This document shows, one piece after another, positions 48,651 to 56,769 of a stretch of DNA of 64,000 nt. The notes beneath the pieces were generated by a model. The model was not told where the DNA came from. It made no database searches and saw nothing but the letters and a program-made list of their open reading frames with translations. Position 1 is the first letter of the stretch; each line of letters starts with the position of its first letter. Location of the stretch: NCBI GenBank assembly GCA_963745915.1, contig CAVUZA010000002.1, forward strand, positions 2,108,001-2,172,000, written 5' to 3'. The DNA comes from VRUE01 sp963745915 (GTDB lineage Bacteria; Actinomycetota; Thermoleophilia; Solirubrobacterales; 70-9). Position numbers and translations under genes: made by a program.

Positions 48651-49895
48651 GTGGCGGCACCCAAGTACCAGGCACCCCGCGGCACCTTCGACGTGCTGCC
48701 CGACGCGGCGCGCGCCCGGCGGCGGATCGAGCATGCGGCGGCGGCGATCTTCGCCCGCGCCGGCTACGAGCCGATCGCCACGCCGGTCTTCGAGGACACC
48801 GAGCTGTTCGAGCGCGGCGTCGGCCACTCGACCGACATCGTCCGCAAGGAGATGTTCAGCTTCGAGGACAAGGGCGAGCGCAGCCTGACCCTGCGCCCCG
48901 AGGGCACCGCGGCGATCTGCCGCGCCTACCTCGAGCACGGCATGCAGAAACTGGCCCAGCCGGTGAAGCTCTCCTACCTCGGGCCCTTCTTCCGCCACGA
49001 GCGCCCGCAGGCGGGCCGCTACCGCCAGTTCCACCAGCTCGGCCTGGAGGCGATCGGCAGCGACTCGCCGCTGGCCGACGCCGAGGCGATCTCGCTGCTC
49101 GCCGAGCTGGTTGCCGAGCTCGGCGTGCCCGGGGTCGAGCTGCGGCTCGGCAGCCTCGGCTCGCCGGCGGCGCGGAGCGCCTACCTGGAGGAGCTGAAGG
49201 CGCACCTGCACGCCAACGAGGGCGACCTCTCCGACGACGTGCGGGCGCGGATCGAGGCCAACCCGCTGCGCGCCTTCGACTCCGACCACGAGGGCACCCG
49301 CGGGGTGATGGCCGCGGCGCCGAAGCTGGTCGAGCGGCTCGACGGCGCCGACGCCGAGCACTTCGCCGAGGTGCGGGCGCTGCTCGACGCGGCCGGGGTC
49401 GCCTACGAGATCGACCCGACCCTGGTCCGCGGCCTCGACTACTACACGCGGACGATCTTCTCCTTCGTCTGCGACCGGCTCGGCGCCCAGTCGGAGATCG
49501 GCGGCGGCGGCCGCTACGACGGCCTGATCGAGCAGCTCGGCGGCCCGCCGACGCCGGCGGTCGGCTGGGCGGCCGGGGTCGAGCGGCTGATGCTCGCCCT
49601 CGACGAAGAGGTCGAGGCGGCCGGGCGCGACGTCTTCGTCGCCGTCGCGGGCGGCGAGAAGCGCTCGCTCGCCCACCTGCTCGCCGGCGAACTGCGCGGC
49701 GCCGGGCTCTCGGCCGAGATCGACCTCGGCGGCCGCGGGCTCAAGGGCCAGCTCAAGCACGCCGACCGGATCGGCGCCCGCCGCGTCCTCATCCTCGAGG
49801 ACGACGGCGCCCAGCTGCGCGACATGGCGAGCGGCGAGCAGCGCCCGGTGCAGACCGGCAACCTGATCGAGGAGATCACCGGGGGCGAAGCGTGA
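48651..49895 (+). CDS. hisS: Histidyl-tRNA synthetase
   Basis: Charges tRNA-His. The 414-aa class II synthetase has APRGTFDVLPD, motif 2 with FFRHERPQAGRYRQFHQLGLE, the histidine-A motif LVRGLDYYTRT and motif 3 AAGVERL, followed by the anticodon-binding domain (VFVAVAGGEKR). Length and motifs are complete. The stop overlaps the aspS GTG, so the two synthetase genes form one operon. Confidence 0.95.
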   Translation: MAAPKYQAPRGTFDVLPDAARARRRIEHAAAAIFARAGYEPIATPVFEDTELFERGVGHSTDIVRKEMFSFEDKGERSLTLRPEGTAAICRAYLEHGMQKLAQPVKLSYLGPFFRHERPQAGRYRQFHQLGLEAIGSDSPLADAEAISLLAELVAELGVPGVELRLGSLGSPAARSAYLEELKAHLHANEGDLSDDVRARIEANPLRAFDSDHEGTRGVMAAAPKLVERLDGADAEHFAEVRALLDAAGVAYEIDPTLVRGLDYYTRTIFSFVCDRLGAQSEIGGGGRYDGLIEQLGGPPTPAVGWAAGVERLMLALDEEVEAAGRDVFVAVAGGEKRSLAHLLAGELRGAGLSAEIDLGGRGLKGQLKHADRIGARRVLILEDDGAQLRDMASGEQRPVQTGNLIEEITGGEA

Positions 49896-51685
49896 GCTTC
49901 CCGGCGCTGCGCCCGAACGGCTTCCGCGACGCCTGGTGCGGGGAGGTCCTGCCCCGGCGGGTCGGTGGCGAGGCCCGGGTCGCCGGCTGGGTCCACCGCC
50001 GCCGCGACCACGGCGGCCTGATCTTCATCGACCTGCGCGACCGCACCGGGATCGTCCAGCTCGTCTTCAACCCCGACCAGGCCGGCGAGGCTTTCGAGCT
50101 CGCCCACAAGCTGCGCGCCGAGGACGTGCTCTCCGCCGCGGGCCGGGTGGTCGAGCGCTCGGCCGAGACCGTCAACCCCGAGCTGCCCACCGGCGAGGTC
50201 GAGCTCCTGGTCGGCGAGGCCGACCTGCTCGCCGACGCCGAGACGCCGCCCTTCCCGATCGAGGGCTTCGCCGGCGAGGCCGGCGAGGACGCCCGCCTGC
50301 GCTACCGCTACCTCGACCTGCGCCGCGATCAGCTGCGCGAGGCCCTCGTCCTCCGCCACCGGGTCACCGCGGCGATGCGCGAGTTCCTCGACGGCGAGGG
50401 CTTCCTCGACATCGAGACCCCGATGCTGACCCGCTCCACGCCGGAGGGCGCCCGCGACTTCCTCGTCCCCAGTCGCCAGCAGCAGGGCGCCTTCTACGCG
50501 CTGCCGCAGTCGCCGCAGCTGTTCAAGCAGCTGCTCATGGTCGGCGGCTTCGAGCGCTACTACCAGGTGGCGCGCTGCTTCCGCGACGAGGCGACCCGCG
50601 CCGACCGCCAGGCCGAGTTCACCCAGCTCGACGTCGAGATGTCCTTCGTCGACGGCGAGGACGTGATCGACCTCAACGAGCGCCTCCTCGCCCACGTCTT
50701 CGACCGGGTCGGGGGGCCGCAGATCGAGCTGCCGATGCAGCGCATGTGCTATGCCGAGGCGATGGGCCGCTTCGGCACCGACCGGCCCGACCTGCGCTTC
50801 GGCCTCGAGCTGGTCGACCTCGGCGAGGCCCTGGCGCAGACCGAGTTCAAGGTCTTCCGCTCGGTGCTCGAGTCGGGCGGCGCCGTGCGCGGGATCAACG
50901 CCGGCCGCCGCGAGATGCCGCGCTCCGAGCTCGACGGCCTGATCTCCCGCGCCCAGGAGCTCGGCGCCAAGGGCCTGGTCTGGGCCTTCCGCGAGGGCGA
51001 GGGCTGGCGCTCGCCGACGGCGAAGTTCCTCAGCGAGGAGGAGCTGCGCGGCCTCAACGAGCGGCTCGGGGCCGAGGAGGGCGACCTGCTGCTGCTGGTC
51101 GCCGACGAGCGGCCGGTGACCGACGCGGTGCTCGGCCAGCTGCGCCTCGACCTCGCCGAGCGCTTCGACCTGATCGCGGACGGCGAGGACCGCCTGGTCT
51201 GGATCGTCGACTGGCCGCTGATGGAGTGGAACCGCGACCAGGATCGCTGGGACTCCCTGCACCACCCGTTCACCGCCCCGGCCGGCGAGTTCGACCCCGG
51301 CGATCCGGGCGCGGCCCGCGCCCAGGCCTACGACGTCGTCTGGAACGGGCAGGAGCTGGGCGGCGGCTCGATCCGCATCCACGACGCCGAGACCCAGCAG
51401 GCGGTCTTCGCCGCGCTCGGGATCGACGCCGAGCAGGCCGAGGCCCGCTTCGGCTTCCTGCTCGAGGCGCTGCGCTACGGCGCGCCCCCGCACGGCGGCA
51501 TCGCCTACGGCATCGACCGCATCGTGCAGCGGCTCAGCGGCGCCGAGACGATCCGCGACACGATCGCCTTCCCCAAGACCGCCTCCGGCTTCGACCTGTT
51601 GACCGGGGCGCCGGCCCCGGTCGACGAAATCCAGCTCAGGGAGCTTGGGATCGCGATGCACAAGCGCGGCCTCGCTGGCCACTGA
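49892..51685 (+). CDS. aspS: Aspartyl-tRNA synthetase
   Basis: Charges tRNA-Asp. The 597-aa bacterial AspRS has an OB-fold anticodon domain (VAGWVHRRRDHGGLIFIDLR) and a catalytic core with YQVARCFRDEATRADRQAEF. The bacteria-specific GAD insertion lies between about 280 and 430. The C-terminal motif 3 is GIAYGIDRIVQRL. GTG 49892 overlaps hisS. Whether it also charges tRNA-Asn (non-discriminating) cannot be judged. Confidence 0.95.
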   Translation: MSFPALRPNGFRDAWCGEVLPRRVGGEARVAGWVHRRRDHGGLIFIDLRDRTGIVQLVFNPDQAGEAFELAHKLRAEDVLSAAGRVVERSAETVNPELPTGEVELLVGEADLLADAETPPFPIEGFAGEAGEDARLRYRYLDLRRDQLREALVLRHRVTAAMREFLDGEGFLDIETPMLTRSTPEGARDFLVPSRQQQGAFYALPQSPQLFKQLLMVGGFERYYQVARCFRDEATRADRQAEFTQLDVEMSFVDGEDVIDLNERLLAHVFDRVGGPQIELPMQRMCYAEAMGRFGTDRPDLRFGLELVDLGEALAQTEFKVFRSVLESGGAVRGINAGRREMPRSELDGLISRAQELGAKGLVWAFREGEGWRSPTAKFLSEEELRGLNERLGAEEGDLLLLVADERPVTDAVLGQLRLDLAERFDLIADGEDRLVWIVDWPLMEWNRDQDRWDSLHHPFTAPAGEFDPGDPGAARAQAYDVVWNGQELGGGSIRIHDAETQQAVFAALGIDAEQAEARFGFLLEALRYGAPPHGGIAYGIDRIVQRLSGAETIRDTIAFPKTASGFDLLTGAPAPVDEIQLRELGIAMHKRGLAGH

Positions 51686-51691
51686 GGCGCG

Positions 51692-51982
51692 ATGGGACCG
51701 TTCGACCGCCTCCTCTCCTTCCTCGGGTTGCGGTCTCCCGGCCCCGGCGCCACCCCGGTCCACGTCGGCGACCCGCGCTTCGACGAGTGGGAGGTGGTGC
51801 ACGACTTCGCCGACGTCAGGACCGCCCGCGCCTGGCACCAGGCGCTCGAGGAAGCGGGCATCGAGGCGGTGCTCACCGCCGACTGGCCGCTCGACCGCTT
51901 CGGCCGCGGCGAAATCTCGCTGCGGGTCCAGGCCGGGGACTGGAGCGAGGCCGAGATGCTGCTCTCGAACCTGGACGTCTGA
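51692..51982 (+). CDS. Small protein, DUF2007-like
   Basis: A 96-aa soluble protein. The segment VVHDFADVRTARAWHQALEE and the following strand-helix (EISLRVQAGDWSEAEMLL) resemble the small ferredoxin-like signal-transducing DUF2007 proteins. No established function. It starts 6 nt after aspS and probably shares its transcript. Confidence 0.6.
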   Translation: MGPFDRLLSFLGLRSPGPGATPVHVGDPRFDEWEVVHDFADVRTARAWHQALEEAGIEAVLTADWPLDRFGRGEISLRVQAGDWSEAEMLLSNLDV

Positions 51983-52001
51983 CCCCTTCCCGCGGCGGCG
52001 G

Positions 52002-52165
52002 CCCGGTGGTACGGTTGGACCGAGGCTCGAGCCCGTGCGAGAGCCGTCTCACCGTTTGACCCAACACAAACGGCGCGGGAGCTGATCTCTCTCGGTCCCG
52101 TGGGACCGCGAGGAGGCGCCCACCCTTTACTTCAAGGGATCAAAGCCAGAGGCGGTACCGGCGGG
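52002..52165 (+). ncRNA. 6S-RNA-like gene downstream of aspS
   Basis: A 164-nt stretch without coding signal that folds as one closed unit. The ends pair (52002-52012 with 52155-52165, ten of eleven positions). GGACCGAG (52017-52024) pairs with CTCGGTCC (52091-52098). Hairpins GGCTC...GAGCC and CCGTTTG...CAAACGG lie between. The 3' half (CTCGGTCC, then GAGGAGGCGCCCACCCTT, then CAAGGGATCAAAG) resembles the conserved end of bacterial 6S RNA, which binds RNA polymerase. An intrinsic terminator follows. Identification by eye only. Confidence 0.6.
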
Positions 52166-52179
52166 CTGGAGCCTCTTTT
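52148..52179 (+). terminator. Intrinsic terminator after the 6S-like RNA
   Basis: AGAGGC (52148-52153) pairs with GCCTCT (52171-52176), with T residues at 52176-52179. It overlaps the closing stem, so the two structures could compete at the 3' end. Confidence 0.55.
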
Positions 52180-52241
52180 GCGTTCGGGGCGCGCAACATG
52201 GCACGAAGACGCGCGCCTATGCGCGCCACCTGCGCGCCGCG

Positions 52242-53252
52242 ATGCGCCATCGTCGTCCGATGGCCGTCGCGCCTGAACACGACTTCCGCATTCGCCGTGG
52301 CATAGACGGCGAAAACGGATTTGGCCGTGATCCGGAGCCGGCCATCGACCAGATCCTCGCGGTGCTCGCGCGGGGACAGCACGGCGTGGTGGCGCGCTGG
52401 CAGCTCCTCGAACGTGGTGTGGGGCGTGGCGCGATCGAAGTACGGGTGCGGCGTGGGTCGCTGCATGTGCTCCACCGGGGCGTCTACGCGGTAGGCCACC
52501 GCAACGTTGGGTGCGAGGGGCACTGGATTGCGGCCACGCTCGCTTGCGGGCCTCACGCGGTTCTCAGCCACCGCTCGGCCGCCAGGTGCTGGGGACTTCT
52601 GCGCGGCAACGATGGCCCGCGGATCGAAGTCAGCCGCCCTGGCGGGCATGGCGAGCGTGCCGGCATCTCGATGCACAGGGTGCGCCTGCCGGAGGACGAG
52701 CGCACGGTCCTCGACGGCATCCCGGTGACAACCGTGCCGCGGACGATCTTCGATCTCGCTGTCCGCGGCAGGCGGCGCGAGGTGGAGAGGGCCTTCCACG
52801 AGGCCGAGGTCCAGCGCCTGACCGACCGGCTCTCGGTTCCGCACCTGCTCGAACGCTATCCCGCTCACGCAGGAGCGCGGTTGCTGCGCGAGGTGCTCGC
52901 GGTTGGCACGTCGGGCGGTGCCACCGCCAACGATCTCGAGGGTGCCTTCGCGGATCTGATCGAACGCCACGACCTGCCGCGACCGCGCTACAACGCCGAT
53001 CTCGTCATCCGCGGACGCCACTTCAAGCCGGATTGCATATGGGACGGCCCTCGGGTGCTCGTCGAGCTGGATGGTCAAGCCGTGCACGGGACGAACCGGG
53101 CCTTCCAGTCCGACCGCGAGCGCGACCGGATCCTGGTCGCCGACGGCTGGCGCGCCGTGCGCGTCACCTGGGAGCAGATCGCGAACACGCCCGAGGCGGT
53201 GATCGGCGATCTGCGCAAGCTTCTCAGCGGACCCGTTCCGTATTCGCCGTGA
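52242..53252 (+). CDS. AbiEi-like antitoxin/DUF559 endonuclease-fold protein
   Basis: A 336-aa protein. A winged-helix AbiEi-type N-terminal domain (QHGVVARWQLLERGVGRGAI, HVLHRGVYAVGH) is followed by HRSAARCWGLL and a Vsr/DUF559 nuclease-like C-terminus (KPDCIWDGPRVLVELDGQ, then DRERDRILVADGWRAVRVT). Such proteins are abundant in Thermoleophilia. No AbiEii toxin gene is adjacent. The first ~30 residues and the stop codon fall in matching palindromes (family C), so the true start may be later than ATG 52242. Confidence 0.75.
   Translation: MRHRRPMAVAPEHDFRIRRGIDGENGFGRDPEPAIDQILAVLARGQHGVVARWQLLERGVGRGAIEVRVRRGSLHVLHRGVYAVGHRNVGCEGHWIAATLACGPHAVLSHRSAARCWGLLRGNDGPRIEVSRPGGHGERAGISMHRVRLPEDERTVLDGIPVTTVPRTIFDLAVRGRRREVERAFHEAEVQRLTDRLSVPHLLERYPAHAGARLLREVLAVGTSGGATANDLEGAFADLIERHDLPRPRYNADLVIRGRHFKPDCIWDGPRVLVELDGQAVHGTNRAFQSDRERDRILVADGWRAVRVTWEQIANTPEAVIGDLRKLLSGPVPYSP
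52291..52313. repeat. Palindromic repeat family C, copy 1
   Basis: TTCGCCGT (52291-52298) and ACGGCGAA (52306-52313) pair around a 7-nt loop with ATAG. It lies inside the 5' coding part of the AbiEi/DUF559 gene. Confidence 0.65.
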
Positions 53253-53270
53253 GATAGACGGCGAATACGG
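53238..53270. repeat. Palindromic repeat family C, copy 2 (13-bp stem)
   Basis: CCGTATTCGCCGT (53238-53250) pairs with ACGGCGAATACGG (53258-53270) around GAGATAG. The TGA stop of the AbiEi/DUF559 gene is in it. It shares TTCGCCGT, the ATAG loop and ACGGCGAA with copy 1 at the other end of the gene. Confidence 0.8.
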
Positions 53271-53296
53271 GAATGAGCTCGGGATTGAGACGCCTC

Positions 53297-53302
53297 TACC
53301 CT
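53297..53302 (+). promoter_or_regulatory. -10 box (TACCCT) for mnmA
   Basis: TACCCT ends 7 nt before GTG 53310, leaderless spacing. Confidence 0.5.
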
Positions 53303-53309
53303 CTGTGGG

Positions 53310-54770
53310 GTGAGAGAGCTGTTCGAGGCGTACCTGCGGGACGGGAGCCGGTTTGGGCCGGAGCCGGAGGGTGCCTTCAGCGGGGCGGCAGGGGGGGCGG
53401 CATGTGGGGATCTCTCGCGGGTCTCGCTGGTCGTCGAGGAGGGGCGGATCGCCGCGGTCAGCTGTGAGGCCGAGGGCTGCGGGGCGACGCGGGCGGCTAC
53501 GGCCGCGGTCGCCGAGATGGTCGACGGCGAACCGGTGCTCGCCGCCGCCCGGGTCGGCAGCGAGGAGGTCGACGCGGCGCTGGGCGGGCTGACGCCGGCC
53601 AAGCTGCACGCGGCGCAGCTCGCCGCCGACGCGCTGCACCGGGCGCTGGCCCGGGCCGCGGCCTCCAGCGAGCGGCTCGGCGACGCCGGCCGCGACCGGG
53701 TCCTGGTGGCGATGTCGGGGGGCGTCGACAGCGCCGTCGCCGCCCTGCTCGAACGCGAGCGCGGGGTGGAGGTGGTCGGGGTCACGGTCAAGCTCTGGGC
53801 CGACCCGCAGACCGACGGGGCGAAGGCCTGCTGCTCGCCGGAGGCCGTTCTCGGCGCCCGCGGCCTCGCCCACTCACTCGGCGTCCCGCACCTGACCCTG
53901 GACCTCGAGCAGGAGTTCCGCCGCCGGGTCGTCGCCGAGTTCGTCTCCGGCTACGCCGCCGGCACCACGCCCAACCCCTGCATCGCCTGCAACGGCGAGG
54001 TGCGGATCGCGGCGATGGCCGACCTCGCCGCGCGGCTCGGCGCCAGCCACCTGATCACCGGCCACTACGCCCGCATCGTCGAGGACGGCGAGGGCCCGCT
54101 GCTGGCCGCCGCCGCCGACGAGAACAAGGACCAGAGCTACATGCTGGCGGCGCTGCCGCCGGCCCTGCTCGGCCGCCTGCGCTTCCCGCTCACCGAGTTG
54201 ACCAAGCCGCAGGTGCGGGAGATCGCCGAGCGCCACGGGCTGGCGGTGGCGCGCAAGCCCGAGAGCCAGGACCTCTGCTTCCTCTCCGGCCAGGGCAAGG
54301 CCGACTTCCTGCGCCGCCACGGCGGCCTGCGCGAGCGCGAGGGCAGCCTGGTCGACCGCGCCGGCCGCCGCGTCGGTCGCCACCGCGGCCATCACAACTT
54401 CACCGTCGGTCAGCGCCGCGGGATCGGCGGCGGCGCCGAGGAGCCGCTCTACGTGCTGGCCACCGATGCGGCGACGAACACGGTCACGGTCGGGCCGCGC
54501 CGGGAGCTGATGACCGAGACTGTGCGCCTGCGCGACGCCGTCCTGCACCGCCCCGGCGCCAGTGTCGACGCGGTGCGCCTGCGCTACCGCTCGCGACCCG
54601 TCCCCGCCGCGGTATCGACGACGGGGACGGGGCGACTGTCCGAGCTCGACATCCGGCTGGGAGAGAAGTTTGCCGGCATCTCACCCGGGCAGACTGCGGT
54701 CCTGCTCGCCGGAGAGGCGATCGTCGGCCACGGCCGGATCGTGGCTGGCGAAGGACCGGCGCCGAAGTAG
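53310..54770 (+). CDS. mnmA: NifU/IscU-like domain fused to tRNA 2-thiouridylase MnmA
   Basis: A 486-aa two-part protein. Residues 1 to about 120 resemble an IscU/NifU scaffold with Cys32 (ACGD), Cys52 and Cys57 (CEAEGC); the third scaffold Cys is absent (KLHAAQLAADAL). From about 128 it is MnmA, which thiolates U34 of Glu, Gln and Lys tRNAs. It has PP-loop SGGVDSAVAAL, catalytic Cys in NPCIACN, second Cys in ESQDLCFLSG, and ITGHYARI. Fusing a sulfur or Fe-S carrier to a thiolase suggests direct supply. GTG 53310 is supported by its -10 box. Confidence 0.88.
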   Translation: MRELFEAYLRDGSRFGPEPEGAFSGAAGGAACGDLSRVSLVVEEGRIAAVSCEAEGCGATRAATAAVAEMVDGEPVLAAARVGSEEVDAALGGLTPAKLHAAQLAADALHRALARAAASSERLGDAGRDRVLVAMSGGVDSAVAALLERERGVEVVGVTVKLWADPQTDGAKACCSPEAVLGARGLAHSLGVPHLTLDLEQEFRRRVVAEFVSGYAAGTTPNPCIACNGEVRIAAMADLAARLGASHLITGHYARIVEDGEGPLLAAAADENKDQSYMLAALPPALLGRLRFPLTELTKPQVREIAERHGLAVARKPESQDLCFLSGQGKADFLRRHGGLREREGSLVDRAGRRVGRHRGHHNFTVGQRRGIGGGAEEPLYVLATDAATNTVTVGPRRELMTETVRLRDAVLHRPGASVDAVRLRYRSRPVPAAVSTTGTGRLSELDIRLGEKFAGISPGQTAVLLAGEAIVGHGRIVAGEGPAPK

Positions 54771-54800
54771 GCACCGAGGGCGCGCCGGAAGCTCACCGGC

Positions 54801-55256
54801 TCAGGAGCCTTCCTGCGCCTGTTCGCGTTCTTCGCGGCGCTGCTGCTTCTCTTCGCGGTGCTGCTGCTTGCGCAATTTGTTGACGCCGTGCACGCACTGG
54901 CTGAACTCGGTGCCCTTCTCGCCCTTGACGTGCTTCTTGCTCAGGCCTTTGCAGGCGCGCTTCGGGTGGAGTTTGCCGTGGTTGGCGGCCTTGGCCATCG
55001 CGGTCACGCAACGGCTGAACTCGGTGCCCTTCTCGCCCTTGACGTGCTTCTTGCTCGCGTCTTTGCAGTAGCGGCCGTAGGCCTTCGCCTTCGCCGGCAG
55101 GCCCTCCTTGGGCCCGGGCGTGGCGTGCTCGGGCGGGGTGTATCCGGGCGTATGACCTTTGGCTTTGCCGTTGCCGGGCGTCGCCTGGGCGAGCGCGGGC
55201 ACGCTCAGCGCCACGACGCAGACGGCCGTCAGTGCGATCTTCAGCTGTGCTCTCAT
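54801..55256 (-). CDS. Secreted protein with duplicated Cys-pair repeat
   Basis: A 151-aa protein with a signal peptide (residues 1-25, cleavage near ALAQA), a Gly/Pro/Thr-rich linker and two repeats, C64...C83 and C102...C121. These share SKKHVKGEKGTEFS and equal 19-residue Cys spacing. The tail is Arg/Glu/Gln-rich. Its ATG overlaps the stop of the upstream sigma-factor gene (ATGA), so it is co-translated with it. It may be the extracytoplasmic partner or target of that membrane-tethered regulator. No family recognised. Confidence 0.75.
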   Translation of the reverse strand: MRAQLKIALTAVCVVALSVPALAQATPGNGKAKGHTPGYTPPEHATPGPKEGLPAKAKAYGRYCKDASKKHVKGEKGTEFSRCVTAMAKAANHGKLHPKRACKGLSKKHVKGEKGTEFSQCVHGVNKLRKQQHREEKQQRREEREQAQEGS

Positions 55257-56650
55257 CCTGCCTCCTCCTTTGGCGAGCCGCCGGATGCGCCGGCCGACCC
55301 GTTGCCTTTCGGGGGTTCCGCCGGCTTAGACGGCGGCGCGGCCTGTTCGTCAGGGTCTACCTGGCCGGATGTTGGAGGGGGCGGTGTCGAGGGTTTCGGC
55401 TTCTGCACGGGCGGCGAGGCGGCATTGGAGGAGCCCTGCCCGCCGGCCGGGCCGGGCGCGCCGCCGCCCCCTTCCTGCGAACGCGATTCGCCGTGGGCGC
55501 GCCCGCCGCCGTGGGACTGAGCCGTTTCCTGGCCGTGCTGGGCGGCCTGGGGCAGCGTGCCGCTGCCGCCGCCCTGCTGAGCCGCCGCCGGCGATCCCCC
55601 CGCGGCGTGCGACGCGGCGGTGCCGTTCTGCCCGCCGCGCCCCTCAGCCGCCGCCCGGCCGCTCTCCTTGGCGGCCCGGGGCGCCGCCGGGGTGGATTGC
55701 CCTGCGGGGCCACGGGCCGGGCCCTGGGCGCGATCCGGCAGCGGGCCGTTGCCGCCGCCCGAGCGGGTCGCCGCGGGCTCGTCGCCGGCGGGGACGAGGT
55801 CGATCAGGCCGCTGCGGTCGGCGGCCGCGGTGCCGATCGCGGCGACCACCGCGACCGTTGCCACCGACTTCGCCACGATCCCGGTGGCTGCCGCCTTGCC
55901 GGCCCCGGCGGCAACCGAGCCGGCCGCGCCGCCTGAGGCAAGCGCCCCGCCGGCCTCGGCGCTGGCCAGTGCCGTCTTCAGCAACCCGGCAGCGACGATC
56001 GCCGGCAGCGGCGAGAGCGCCGCCAGATCCTCGCGGCGCGACTCGATCGAGGCCTGGAAGGCGCGGCAGTCGGCGCAGTCGCGCAGGTGGGCCTGCAGGT
56101 CGCGGCGGCGGACGACGCGGCCGTCGGCGTCGGAGAGCTGGCGCATCACGTCGCGGCAGCTCATCTCACGCCCCGCCTCCATCTCGCGCAGCCCGAGCCG
56201 CGCTTCGTAGACCGTCTGGCGCGCGACCGCGGCCGAGGTCTCGAGCGCCTCGCCGACCTCGGCGAACTCGAGCCCGGCCAGCTCGCGCATCGTCAGCGCC
56301 GCCCGCTGGCGCTCCGGCAGCCGGCCCAGGTCGCGGAACAGGGTGCGCAGGCGCTCGCGCAGGGCCGCGGCGTCGGCCGGGCCGACCGCGGCCTCGACCG
56401 CTTCGGGGTCCAGCTCGACCTGGTCGCGCCGCCGGCGCAGCATTTCGATCGACTCGTTGTGGGCGATCCGGTAGAGCCAGGGCTTGAGCTGGATCTCGCG
56501 GTCGTCCTCGGGCAGCGCCCGCAGCGCCTTGACCATCGCGTTCTGCAAGGCGTCGCGCGCGTCCTCCTCCTCGCCGACGATCGAGAGGCAGTAGCGGTAG
56601 AGCGGCTGCTGCCAGCGCTCGTAGACGGCGACGAGGTCGCTGCGGTCCAT
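55253..56650 (-). CDS. ECF sigma factor fused to zinc anti-sigma domain, TM helix and extracytoplasmic tail
   Basis: A 465-aa protein. Residues 10-75 are sigma region 2 (LSIVGEEEDARDALQNAMVK, then PWLYRIAHNESIEMLRRRR). Residues about 108-155 are region 4 (LPERQRAALTMRELAGLEF). C165, H188, C192 and C195 (HLRDCADC) form a zinc anti-sigma domain. A membrane helix at about 256-277 leads to a Pro/Gly/Gln-rich tail of ~185 residues. Sigma and its inhibitor on one tethered chain imply release by proteolysis or conformational signalling. Minus-strand TAGTCT lies 6 nt before the ATG. Confidence 0.85.
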   Translation of the reverse strand: MDRSDLVAVYERWQQPLYRYCLSIVGEEEDARDALQNAMVKALRALPEDDREIQLKPWLYRIAHNESIEMLRRRRDQVELDPEAVEAAVGPADAAALRERLRTLFRDLGRLPERQRAALTMRELAGLEFAEVGEALETSAAVARQTVYEARLGLREMEAGREMSCRDVMRQLSDADGRVVRRRDLQAHLRDCADCRAFQASIESRREDLAALSPLPAIVAAGLLKTALASAEAGGALASGGAAGSVAAGAGKAAATGIVAKSVATVAVVAAIGTAAADRSGLIDLVPAGDEPAATRSGGGNGPLPDRAQGPARGPAGQSTPAAPRAAKESGRAAAEGRGGQNGTAASHAAGGSPAAAQQGGGSGTLPQAAQHGQETAQSHGGGRAHGESRSQEGGGGAPGPAGGQGSSNAASPPVQKPKPSTPPPPTSGQVDPDEQAAPPSKPAEPPKGNGSAGASGGSPKEEAG

Positions 56651-56769
56651 GAGCCAAGACTAGGCGCAAAGCCATCGTTTGCTGGAACGGACCGGGTCCC
56701 CGCATGTCAGGCCGCTCCCCCACGGGCCACGAGGCTGCGGGCGCTCGGCTGCCCTTAGGCTCCCGGGTG

